Source: Podocnemis expansa (taxonomy: Eukaryota > Chordata > Testudines > Podocnemididae). From it: 64,000 nt of DNA. Under the pieces are notes generated by a model that was given only the letters and a program-made list of their open reading frames with translations, was not told the origin of the DNA and did not search any database. A program made the position numbers and the translations under genes. Location of the stretch: assembly GCA_007922195.1 (NCBI GenBank), contig ML681992.1:3492639-3556638 (forward strand). The letters are read 5' to 3'. Below, piece after piece: positions 23,725-33,420 of the stretch. Numbering within the stretch: position 1 is the first letter of the stretch; the number at the start of each line of letters is the position of its first letter.

Positions 23725-23778
<54 letters not shown>
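23669..23778 (+). repeat. GAAA microsatellite with assembly gap
   Basis: A perfect GAAA array is interrupted by exactly ten N at 23715-23724. The gap shows the array was not spanned, so the true length is unknown. Apparent poly-Lys/Arg or Phe/Leu/Ser frames through it are artefacts. Confidence 0.97.
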
Positions 23779-26246
23779 CACACACTTTAAATATGCCAGG
23801 TTCCCCTAACTTTTGCACTCTTATATTAGGACTGGTTTACAGCACACTGATAACACATTAACAGAAATGTTCTTTCTGGGATGTTGGTCTCCCCACCACC
23901 ACTACACCACACCACTTTTATTTTACTTTTAAACCTTTCAAAGAAGAATGGCAATATCTGGAAGGAGAAGAATGGTAAGGAAAATGTTCCCCTTCAGCAG
24001 ATGTGCAAAGCACAAGAACATGTAGAATACAAAGTTCACATTAGACAGTGGATGAAGTGTTAAAAAAAAAAAGGTGTAAATTATAGTGCAGTGAAAAGTT
24101 CATACATTCAATGCATGGAAAATAAGTGAATGTCCTTTAATTATTTAGTTGGGCTGTAGAGGGGGGAATTCAGGTGAACTGAGGCATTATGTTGGTCTGT
24201 TATAAATCTTAGGCCTTTTAAAAGGAGTAATATGCAGTCCTTTATGCACTCTTGCAGATGCATAAGTGGATGTGTCAGTGATTACTCTTCCAGCCAAGCT
24301 AGACATGGCACTTCTGGGACATAGTCCATCATCAGTTTCATTAGTTGCCCTTCATTGCCCTCAGCCCTCAGGATGCACTAAAATGAATGGAGAACCTCCT
24401 CTCACATCAGCAAAACCAGGATTTTACCAAAGGAGTGCTAAAAGTCATATTCCAACAGGACCTTTTGTAGGTTTTTGGGACTAGATTTCCATTGCCCTCT
24501 TCTTCTACCATTGGAAAACCAACACAAGAGTATCAAATTATTCTCATTACTAGTGCCCAATTAGAAATGCTGTAAATCTTTATAGACTATGTTGCAAAAA
24601 TGTAACTAGCCTGGCAAGGCGACTAGGCTGGGACTCCAGGAGAAGGCTGGGATTGACTGGGCAAGGAGATTGAGCATAGAAACTAGTGTGTGGGCCGGTG
24701 ATAAACTAAGAACAGCTGGAGAGACTGTGGCTGACTGGGCAAGGACACTGGGGTGAGAAGTCAGATGAATGGATATTGAGATTACAAGTAAGTAGGTGTG
24801 GCAAAAGAGACTGGGCCATAGAGCCTGTGGTTTGCTAGAGACAGCATGGGGACAGAAAGAGGTTGGAGGGGAGGAGGCAGAAGAGAACAGGCTTCTATAG
24901 GCAGAAGGCTGTGTCCACTGAACCATACTTCTTTCCAAGCATGACATGAAACCAAGGCTTGCCAAAGCTCACCATTCCTCTTGGTCAGCATATATATGTG
25001 AAATGTTATCAGCTGATTTTTCCCCTAATGACACTGAAGTCATTAATATTAATATTATTAATAATATTTATTAAAAGATATAATGACAATTATCTGGGTA
25101 AAATTACTAGCACTAGTTTGACATCAGTGAATTTACATTGCCACTTTAATAAAAATAAAACTAACTCATTGCTGTGCAGCATTCATTTGCTGAGAGTATG
25201 AGGGCAAAGGAACTCATTAAGCAGCCTTAGTGGTATGTGCTAGAAATACTTCCATTTGCCCCATCTTTGAGCTCTTTTTTATTATTTCTGAATATCTGAA
25301 GTGCCATGAAACTTGTTTCTCATAGTCATTAGAGTAAGAAAACACTTAGCGGGTCATATTTGTCACATTAGCAGAACTTAAATAACTAATAAATAATAGT
25401 CTGTCATACTGCCAGTGTGAGATTTTTCTATAAAGTACATTTCCTATGGCTTTGCTCAGTCTTATTTGAATATCCTATATTTAATACAGAGTGGAGTCAG
25501 AAATCAATTGAGCTACACCAGGAGTGAATTTGCCCTAATAAGTTTAAAATAGTTCATCATCAGTTATCCCACTATCTCTAATAAATTGAGTATATTGATG
25601 AATTAATCTTACATCATATACATGCCTTTAGGTCTTAGTTTTGCAAAAGCAAAGCTGAAAATCTGAATGCTCTGAACCAGCAGAGACAAATTTTATTCTA
25701 TAAGTAACAGTAATGCAGAGATTTGCAATAGCAAATGTTGGTATGACACGAATTTCTTTTAAAAAAGAGCTGAACTTTTTGCTGACATGAACATGTCTTG
25801 AAACTCCTTAGTTTCTCTTAAACCATTCAAAAGTTAGATTATGTATATAGATGCATCTGTATAAAATATATTGAAGTAGCAATAGAAAGAAAAAATTATT
25901 CTACAAGTGGGATTTTCCACAGTCTCTCTCTCTCTGCTGTCATCATTAATTGTATTCATAAAGTAATTTGTGGTTCTGTTGCTTTGGAAAAATTAGGATA
26001 GATTTTACTTATGTGAATGGAAAACATTTCCTTGACAGGTATAGAATGTTTCTTCAGCACCTGTTTGTCATTATTATTGTACTACTGAAACCTAGTGGGA
26101 TGATTCGCCTTACTGGGATGCTAAAATCAATGGTTGAAAATTATTTAGGAAAGATTGAGTGGACAAAAGGGGGGAACGAGTGGTACTCATAAAAAAAAAT
26201 TAGTTGTCTCTGAGTCATTAACAACTCAGAAAAAAAATTATTTCAG
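23779..26246. other. Intergenic DNA, nothing coding
   Basis: No gene recognised. The phrase gactgggcaagga recurs at about 24654 and 24732, hinting at a decayed ~78-bp duplication in 24600-24900. A strongly AT-rich, TAATATTA-rich stretch lies at 25040-25080. Confidence 0.45.
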
Positions 26247-26606
26247 AAAGGTCTTTTGCCCCCTGCATGGAGCAGGGGTTTTTCCATCCCCCAGTCTTTG
26301 TACCTGTAGGGCTCTTCCTAACCAGCATTCTGCTCCTTCTCCAGGTCTGGCTGCCCTCCAGCCTCACCTTGCCTCCTCTCACACACTCCTGTAGCTCTCT
26401 TCACTCTCACACTCCAGCCACACCCTTTCTCTGGAGGAAAGGCTTTTTAACAAGTCCTGGGCAGGGTCTTAATTAGCTCCAAGTGTGCTAATTAACATGG
26501 AGTAACCACTACTCAGCTACAAAGGGAAAAGGGACTTACTGAGCAGGGGGCTAATATACCAACTTTATAGAACTCTCTGGAAACACTCCAGTCTGACCCT
26601 GTCACA
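26247..26606 (-). repeat. LTR-like repeat, copy 1
   Basis: Shares order and text with 39805-40098: cagggtcttaattagctcca, actactcagctacaaaggg, actctctggaaacactccag. On the minus strand it begins TGTGACAGGGTCAGAC, the TG start expected of an LTR, and has a TATA-like TTAAAAAGCC near 26440. Compared with the other copy it has about 75 extra bases near 26262-26337. No internal retroviral or gypsy gene adjoins it and its 3' boundary is unclear. Confidence 0.5.
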
Positions 26607-26649
26607 ATATGGTTCTTTAAATGTACCTGTGGCACATAGCTGAAAAAAA

Positions 26650-29625
26650 ATTGTAAGTCAAGTCAGCTGGAAGGAAGAATTTAATTTAAAAAAAAGTGGA
26701 TAATTGGAAATTGTTTAAGAACTTTTATGCCCAGAAAGGCACAGACAAGAAAGAAGACTGTACTGGATAAAACAACTGACCTGATTCACAAAGAAAGTCA
26801 GCTGTTGCAAACCTCTATTTGTATATATAAATGGAAGAACAGGAAAGCCTATAGCAATGAATATAAATCATGAGCTAGGATCTTTAAAAAATAGATAAGT
26901 GAAGCAAAAGGACAAGGAAGAATCTCTGGCCAGCAGAGTTAAGGACAATAAGAACTTTTTAAAGTATATTTGGAAGGAACAAAAATAATCTTAATGATAT
27001 TCCCAGAGTAAGAGTTGTATTGCATTTTTTACATTAAATCAAGTTCATTCAAGGTGCTGTTGTGTGATGTATCCTGTTCCCATTTCAGCTCATTATCTTC
27101 ATGGACAGGATCTCAGGGTGCAGCTGTGTTGGGGAGTATAGCCAGATGATCCTTCTTGTTTCTTCAAACTGTGAGTGCCAATGTGCACTCAAGCACTTCA
27201 TTACCAAGAGTGAAATCGCTGGGATGAGACTCAGCAGTGCCAAATCAGAGGTCATGCTTCTTTCTTAGAATAAGTGGAGTGTTCTTTCCAGGTGCAGGGG
27301 GAGCAGCTGCACTTAGTGGAAGAGTTCAAGTATCAAGCAATCTTGTTTGCAAGTGATGGTAAGCAACAGTTGAGATTAACTGATGAACAGTGTGAGAGTG
27401 ACAGTGACAGGGGCACTGTACCAATCCATGGTGAAGCAGGAGCTAAGTTTTTGGATGAAACTGTCATTTTCCATCTCAAGCTATGTCTCCATCCTCACCT
27501 CTGGTCATGTACTTTGGGTATTACCTGAGAGGATGAGATCACAAGTACAAGCAGTGGATCTTAGATTTCTCTGCAGAGTGATTGTTCTGACTCTCTGAGA
27601 TAGGGTGGGGAGATCAGCTATTTGCAGGAGCCTCAGAGTAAAACCACTACTCCTTTGGATCTAAAGGTATCAGGTGAGGTGAGTTTTGCAACTGATAAGA
27701 ATGTCCCTTGGTAGACCTCCTTTGAAACTCCATTGGGCATGTCCCATTGGGAGGAGGTCCTAAGGCTGACTGAGGAATAGGTGAGTGAATTATATTTCTT
27801 GACTGGCCTGGGAAAGCTTGGAAATCTCCCAAGAGGTTCTGGAACCTGTTGCAGAAGAAAGGGAGGTCGGTTCCTCCCTACTCTCCTATGCTGCCACCAC
27901 GAAACTCACTAGAAAAGCAGCATAAAGGAAAAGAGAGAGAGAGAAACCACGATATTGGTCCATTACTATACTGTATGGAAATGGTGGAATTATCAATAAT
28001 AATGTAGGAAAGACAAAAGTATTCAATAAATATTTCTGTTCTGTATTTAGGGAAAAACAGATGATATAGTCATTCCCTTATAATACTCTTTCCCTTTCAT
28101 TAGTATTTCAGAAGGATGTTACACAGCAACTACTAAAGTTAGACATGTTTAAATCAAGAGGTCCAGCTAAGTGGCTTCCCAGAGTTTTAAAAGAATAATC
28201 TAAGGAACTTGCCAGCCCGTTAATGTTAAATTTTCAGTAAGAGTTGCAAGACTGCTCCAAAAGTTCCAAAAGACTAAAAGATATTTAAAAATGGTAAACG
28301 GGATGTCCCAAACAAGAATAGGCTTGTCAGTCTGATATCAGTCCCAGGCAAGATAATGAACCAGCAGATTTGAGTCTTCATTAATAATTACAGCACAGTA
28401 ATTTATTTAATGCAAATAAACATAGCTTTGTTGAAAATCGATCCTGTCAAACTAACTGGATATCTTTTAAAAAAATGAGATTTCAAATATCTTTTTATTA
28501 TGACACTACAAGTAGCTCTGATATAACAACTTTAGACGTCTGTAAAGCATTTAACTTGATACCTCAACATTTTGATTAAAATGATATAGAATGAACATGA
28601 CACATTAATGGATTGGTAAACTGTCCAATAAGTCTCAACATGTAAATATAAACAGGGAATCATTTTCAAGTCACTGTGTTTCCAGTGGGGTCACACAGGC
28701 ATCAGTTCTTTGACCTATGCTATTTAATATTTCTATCAGCGACCTGCAAGAATACATAAATTCTTCACTGATAAAGTTTTCAGATGACACAAACACTGGA
28801 GGAATGGTAAATCAAGAGTACGGGTCATTGATGCAGAGTCATCTGATTCACTCAGTAAGATGGGCACAAGCAAATGTAAATCTACACATCTAAGAAAAAA
28901 AGAATATGTGTTGTACTTACAGGATGGAAGACTATCCTAGGAAGCAGTGACTCTGAAAAAAGATTGGGGGTTGTGATGTCTAATCAGATGAACATGAGCT
29001 TCCGGTATGATATTGTGGCCATAAGGGCTAAGGCCATCCTGGGATGGTTAAACAGTGGAATCGCCAGTATGAATAAACAGGTTACTTTGCTCCTATATTT
29101 GGCAATGGTGAAGCCATGCCTGGAATTCTATGTCTCATTCTGCTGTCCACAGGTTCAAGGATGTTGATAAAGTTGAAAGGGCTCAGAAAAGACGTGCAAG
29201 GACTGGGAAACATAGCTAACAGAGATAGACTCAAGTAGCTCAAATTATTCTGCTTAACAAAGAAAAACTAAGGGCTTAATCAACATTTATAAGTTCCTAC
29301 ATGGGGAATGACTACATTGTAATGATCTTTTCTTTATAACAGAGAAAGATGTAGCACTAACCAGTAGCTGGAAGCTGAAACTAGTGAATTCAGATGGTAA
29401 ATAATGTGTAAATTTTTGACAGGCAGAGTAATTAGCCATTGGAACAATTTACCAAGAGTCATTGTGGATCTTCCATTGATGACAATGTTTAAGCAAAGAT
29501 TAGAAGTTTTTCTAGAAAATCTACTGTAGGAATTATTTTGGGGACATTCGCTGGCCTGCATTATATAGGAAGTCAAACTAGGTGATCACAATGGTCTCAT
29601 CTGCCTTGGAGTTTATTGATTATGA
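26650..29625 (+). mobile_element. CR1 LINE, long degraded copy, split by another LINE
   Basis: CR1 text occupies 26650-27001 (agagttaaggacaataagaa, the pre-RT region). It resumes at 27957 (tggtccattac, then the RT) and ends at about 29625. RT landmarks follow in order: tgtcaaactaactggatatc, ccagtggggtcacacaggca (the GVPQG block) and the F-S-D-D active site at 28777-28788 with both aspartates kept. Then come the thumb (aagattgggggttgtgatgt) and the ggtgatcacaatggtctcat tail. Frames carry many stops and shifts, so it is inactive. The intervening 27002-27950 belongs to a different element. Confidence 0.8.
27002..27950 (+). mobile_element. Second LINE (Rex/RTE-like) inserted in the CR1
   Basis: This is a 3' portion of a non-LTR retrotransposon flanked by the direct repeat GATATT (26996-27001 and 27951-27956). 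Translated pieces follow a family seen in fish and reptiles in which the RT end reads YxxSGHxLWVxxERMRSQVQA. Visible here are an ALYQSMVKQEL stretch (27410-27445) and VLWVLPERMRSQVQAVDLRF (about 27507-27566), then LRVKPLLL after a shift. Between them the frame is shifted or stopped several times. I cannot decide between Rex1/Babar and RTE. Insertion after the CR1 is certain from the split. Confidence 0.7.
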
Positions 29626-29823
29626 AGATTGAATTTGAGAACTTAAACACATTTTGGTCAGGATAGAACTAAAATCTTTATATTATTTTCTTAAGGTAAC
29701 TAGAATGAAAGCAAAAACTGGAAGCTTAGCAGTTCCAGAGCCTTTTGCAAATCATAACTATGGATTCTTTTCACATAACAACAGGTGATTTGGCCTCACT
29801 CTCCTGTATGTGCTGTTTCCCAG
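29626..29823. other. Short spacer, nothing recognised
   Basis: About 200 bases between the CR1 tail and the next repeat, with no visible feature. Confidence 0.5.
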
Positions 29824-29873
29824 TGTTTGAATCATAACAACTGCTTTGATTTGCTGTTACTGTGGCTATGTTC
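29824..29873 (-). repeat. Interspersed repeat, left piece (split by Harbinger)
   Basis: The text tttgaatcataacaactgct plus gatttgctgttactgt matches 13970-14008 of the near full-length copy. The rest of the repeat continues at 33226, on the far side of a 3.35-kb Harbinger element. Confidence 0.75.
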
Positions 29874-30080
29874 ACACGTAAACTCTTATTTTGAAATATG
29901 TTATTTCAAAATGAGTTATTTTGAAATAAAATCCTTATTTTGAAATAACTGAAATCAAAATAAGCAAATATTAAATCGAAATAAGGGAAAACCTCAAAGC
30001 GAAACAGCATGTCTGGACACAGGACTTGCTATTTCACTTCAGGAGAGGGGCAGCATGGGAGGTGTGGCAACATGTTGCCA

Positions 30081-30098
30081 GCCAATCGCATAAAAGCA
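30081..30098 (+). promoter_or_regulatory. Likely transposase promoter (CCAAT and TATA-like)
   Basis: A CCAAT word (GCCAATCGC, 30081-30089) is followed at once by CATAAAAGC (30089-30097), about 55-60 bases before the first ATG of the transposase region (30152). Spacing between CCAAT and TATA is unusually short, so the assignment is tentative. Confidence 0.4.
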
Positions 30099-30151
30099 GG
30101 AACTGACATCATCTCCCTGTCCATTACAACTGCCAAGAGGTTGTGAGAGAG

Positions 30152-31620
30152 ATGGCTACGGATGCTCCCCAGCTCCCATACCATCCTTGAGCACTTGGTA
30201 GACCTGCTGCTAGCATGCAGGGTGCTGCCCTGCTGTGGGACACACTCTTCCCTAAGCCCAATGAGCCCAGAGCTGTGCCCTGGACCATCATCTCAGTGGC
30301 CTTCACAGCAGCAATAGCTCCCCATCCCTCTTCTATGCCACAGTGAATCTGGGCACTGAACACCAGCACAGACTGGTGGGAGCGGGTTGTCCTGTGAACC
30401 TGGAGCAATGAGCAGTGGAGGAGGAACCTCTGGGTTAGCAGGGAGACCTTCACCCACCTCGTCACCGAGCACACCCCAGTCCTGCGCCGAAGGGACATGG
30501 TGATGAGAGCAGCCATCCCTGTGGACAAGAGAGTGGCCATCACTCTCTGGAAGATGGCCACTCCCAAGTCCCACAGGTCCGTTGCCCATCTCTTCAGCGT
30601 CAGGAGGTCCACTGTAAGTGAAGGGCTGCTGCAGGTCGCCCACGCCATCGGCATGGTACTGCTGCCATGCCTTATCACCTAGGGAGTGCTGCAGGACATC
30701 ATCACCAGCCTCGCTGCCCTGGGCTTTCCAAACTGCGGGGGGTACTCAATGCCACCCACATCCCTGTGCGAGCCCCATAGCACCAGGCAGCCAAGCACAG
30801 GAACAGGAAGGGATACCACTCGGTCATCCTGCAGGCCCTTCTGGACCACTGGGGCATCCTTCAGAACTGCTATGTTGGATGCTCGGAGAGGGCGCATGAT
30901 GCCAGGGTTCTGTGCAACTCCTCCCTGTACTGGGGCATGCAGGCGGGCACCTTCTTCCCCACCCCCATAATATCACCGTTGGGGAAGTCAAGGTGCCCAA
31001 CCTCATTGTCACTGATGCAGCCTGCCCCCTCTGTCCCTGGCTCATGCACCCCTACACAGGACCCCTTGATGCCAGACAGCAGCTTTTTAACTGCCGAGTC
31101 AGCCGCTGCCACCAGGTGGTTGAGTGGGCTTTTGGGAGACTGAAGGCCTGCTGGAGGTGCCTCCTTACGTGCCTCCACCTCGCCGAGGCCAGAATATCAG
31201 AGGTCATCAGTGCCTACGTGGCACTGCATAACCCAGGGGCATCACTGGCTGGGGGAGGGACCCGGGGCATGGGCCCAGGCCCCGCCCACAGCCCACAGCC
31301 CTGCCCACAGCCTGCAGGCACTGCCCGACAGCCAGGGACGGGGCCAGGAGCTGCCGTGCAGCCGCGGGCAGCTAGGCCCCGCATCACCGGTGGGGGACGG
31401 AGCCTCTGCGGCCACCGGCAGCCAGGCCCTGGATCCCTGCATGGGGACTGGGCCACTGCAGCTGCCGGCACCTGGGACCTGGATCTCCGGCCCAATTGGG
31501 CCGGAGATCCAGGGCACTGGCGCTGGGGTTTGGGACATGTGCCCCGGAGTGCCCAGCGCCAGCAACACCCCTGGCATAACCTCTGTGAGATCTGTGGGTA
31601 GCCATACCCGCCATGTGGAA
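30152..31620 (+). pseudogene. Harbinger (HARBI1-type) DDE transposase, broken
   Basis: DNA-cutting transposase of the DDE_Tnp_4 family, related to vertebrate HARBI1. Conserved pieces read, across frames, as RRDMVMRAAIPVDKRVAITL and a helix-turn-helix-like stretch (HRSVAHLFSVRRSTVS, about 30566-30613). GFPNCGG follows, then ATHIP, KGYHSVILQALLDH and HDARVLCNSSLYW. After a frameshift come the NITVGEVKVP block, IVTDAACPL with the second Asp at 31014-31016, and VVEWAFGRLK with the Glu at 31122-31124, 36 codons later. The first catalytic Asp position (family DGTH) reads Asn at 30748-30750. There are also a stop at 30680-30682, shifts near 30738 and 30990, and a 340-bp hAT insertion inside the final LHN/CE motif (31234-31573). 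It cannot encode an active enzyme. Confidence 0.9.
31234..31573. mobile_element. hAT MITE inserted in the transposase gene
   Basis: A perfect 8-bp target duplication GCATAACC flanks it (31226-31233 and 31574-31581). The ends CAGGGGCATCACTGG and, inverted, CAGGGGTGTTGCTGG match at 11 of 15 bases, with the hAT-type CAGGGG start. Removing it restores the order of the HARBI1 motif LHN-x-CE across the junction, so the insertion is younger than the gene. The GC-rich interior creates long chance open frames on both strands, including a palindromic spot around 31478-31512 (ctccggcccaattgggccgg). Confidence 0.88.
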
Positions 31621-31837
31621 GGCCGAGGCAGAGCTCATTGGTGCCTGGTCCCAGCAGCTAGAAGTTTTGGGCCCAGGGGAGTGACTGCCACACAGAGCAA
31701 GTACTCTGCAGGAGGCACTGAAAGACCTGTTTGTCCAGGAGGACATTTGAGGGCCAGGCCTACCCCACTATACCGCACGCTCCCCCGTTCTGCCATAGTC
31801 AGCCCCCACCCTACCCACCCACACCGCGAATCCAACC

Positions 31838-31886
31838 CAATAAAACACTGAACTAGAACTGTATATGTGTGAACTTTTATTTATAA
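31838..31886. terminator. Convergent polyadenylation signals
   Basis: AATAAA on the + strand at about 31840-31845 follows the transposase region. TTTATT at about 31876-31881 gives AATAAA on the - strand, downstream of the Myb-like gene. The two Harbinger genes thus converge on a shared 3' spacer. Confidence 0.5.
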
Positions 31887-32357
31887 AAAGAAGGGGGTTG
31901 GGGAAGGAGGGGCTTGGGAGGCAGCAAGGTTCAGGTGGGGGTAGAACAGGGGGGAACTTAACTAGGAGCAGGGATGTGGGGTGGGGGCAGAACTGGGGGG
32001 ATTAACTGGGAGAAGGGATGTGGGGTGGGGGTTTGGGGACAGCAAGTTGGGATCATGTTATGGGGGAGCCACCCCTGTGCCATGGCCCGCTGCCCCATGC
32101 CCTTCCCCATGGACACCCTGGGTCTGGGGCCACTGGCGGCGAGGGACAGTGGGGTGCTGTGGTGGAGGTCCTTTGGGGTCCTGGGGTGCAAGGTGGTTGG
32201 CAATGTGCCACAGGCTGGAGGCAACGTCCCACATCGCTACAGTCAGGGCTTCCTGGGTTGCAGCCTACCACTCCAGTGTCACCACAACACGCTCATCCAC
32301 ATCCGCGGTGCGCTGGAGCTGCTGGATGGAGGTGTCCTGGTGCCTCCCCTACTCCAC

Positions 32358-33044
32358 TTACCAGGCCCGGGAGGAGTCTTCTGCTCGGTGGCCGAGCTCC
32401 AGTAGGTTGGCCAGGATCTCATCATGGGTCCAGCGGGGTTGGCTCCTGAGCCTCCTGGTGGTCAGCAGACTTGCAGGCCTGGGAGGCCAGGTGGGCACAC
32501 AAGCTGCAGGGCAGAAGGGAGAAGTTATTTTCAGTCTACTGGCCTTGGCCACATCCAGGGAAGCCTCAGGGTCTGAGGGGGCTCCCTCAGGGGATTTGGC
32601 CAGGGTGCTGGGCTCCCTGCTGTCCACCATCCGGGAAGGTAGGCCACTGTGCTCCTGGCCCAAAAAAGCATCCAGCTCCTGGTGGACAGGGCAGCTGGTG
32701 GCAGCAGCTGGCCTCTGTGGTTGCCTGGCCTCCCTAGCCTGGGTGAAGTCCTGCCTCAGGCTCTTCACTTTTGAGCGCACCTGCTCGGTGCTGCACTCGT
32801 AGCCCTCGGCAGACAGGGCTTCAGTGATGTCCGGGTACATATCACAGTTGCAGTAATGTACCCAGAATTTGGCACAGATATCTTCTGTGCTGCAGATCCT
32901 CAGGAGGCACAGGGTCTCCTCCTGGAACCACACAGGCACCTGGCATCGCCCCTCTCCTCCAGCACCCCAAGCCTGGGCCATGCTGCTTGCAGCATGCAGG
33001 CATGAGGCAGCAGGGTGGCAGGGCACTTCCTGGTTCCTGAGCAC
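32358..33044 (-). CDS. Harbinger Myb/SANT-like DNA-binding protein, open
   Basis: This is a 228-residue uninterrupted frame. In PIF/Harbinger elements the second gene encodes a Myb/trihelix-type protein that binds the element ends and brings the transposase to the nucleus. Residues 39-100 fit that domain: VWFQEETLCLLRI (W39), an FW pair at 60-61, MYPDITEALSAEGYECS (helix 2 to 3), and TEQVRSKVKSLRQDF (86-100, recognition-helix region). HQELDAFLG follows, another family block, then a low-complexity Pro/Ala/Ser tail with WTHDEILANLLELG near the C-terminus. The annotated first Met is upstream of the domain, and Met22 is an equally good start. It is the only Harbinger gene here without stops or shifts. 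It may still be a recent-looking relic or could be retained; the sequence alone cannot say. Confidence 0.75.
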   Translation of the reverse strand: MLRNQEVPCHPAASCLHAASSMAQAWGAGGEGRCQVPVWFQEETLCLLRICSTEDICAKFWVHYCNCDMYPDITEALSAEGYECSTEQVRSKVKSLRQDFTQAREARQPQRPAAATSCPVHQELDAFLGQEHSGLPSRMVDSREPSTLAKSPEGAPSDPEASLDVAKASRLKITSPFCPAACVPTWPPRPASLLTTRRLRSQPRWTHDEILANLLELGHRAEDSSRAW

Positions 33045-33225
33045 CCTGGGAAGAAGAAGGTCAAGTCACTCTGGATTCGAAATAGCCATTGTTTCAAAAC
33101 AACGCATCCAAATGGCTATTTCAATTTCAGGCGAAGTTTTATTGTTCCAAAACGATGGACGTTATTTTGAAATGACAGACATCTCAACTTTTATTTTGAA
33201 ACAACAGCCTCATGTGGACATATCC

Positions 33226-33420
33226 TATGTGATCAGATCCTATGACTTCACACTTTATTTTCCTCCAATTCTTTAAGTTCCACCATCTTCAAACATCTGA
33301 CTCAGTGTAATTTTTCTCCCATGAAAGCTCATGCGATAAATAAATTTGTTAGTCTTTAAGTGCCACAGGACTCTTTGCTTATTTTGCTGAACTATACTAA
33401 CACAGCTACCCCTTTTGAAC
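33226..33420 (-). repeat. Interspersed repeat, right piece (split by Harbinger)
   Basis: Continues the copy begun at 29824: gatcagatcctatgacttca, ttttctcccatgaaagctca, tttgttagtctttaagtgcc, and the end motif ctaacacagctacccctttt. Together the two pieces equal the copy at 13970-14231. Confidence 0.85.

Larger units (their letters stand above)
29874..33225 (+). mobile_element. PIF/Harbinger DNA transposon with both genes
   Basis: Terminal inverted repeats are GGCTATGTTCACACGT (29874) and, inverted, GGATATGTCCACATGA (ending 33225). Subterminal blocks are rich in TTATTTTGAAATAA palindromes. The interior is GC-rich against AT-rich flanks. It carries the two genes expected of an autonomous Harbinger: a DDE transposase (+ strand) and a Myb/SANT-like DNA-binding protein (- strand), arranged convergently. 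The first ~230 bp and last ~150 bp are shared with the MITEs at 14232, 37112 and 41441, which look like internal-deletion derivatives. Flanking triplets are TGT and TAT, an imperfect 3-bp target duplication. The element is inactive because the transposase is broken. Confidence 0.88.

Noticed and set aside
23536..23790. Lys/Arg- and Phe/Leu/Ser-repeat proteins
   Set aside because: Translation of a GAAA microsatellite through N bases.
30124..30678. 184-codon minus-strand open frame
   Set aside because: Antisense to the Harbinger transposase. The plus strand carries the recognisable family motifs.
31210..31851. 213-codon plus-strand open frame
   Set aside because: Mostly inside the GC-rich hAT MITE and the transposase 3' end in the wrong frame. 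Composition artefact.
31981..32802. 273-codon plus-strand open frame
   Set aside because: Antisense to the Myb-like gene, which has the family domain on the minus strand.
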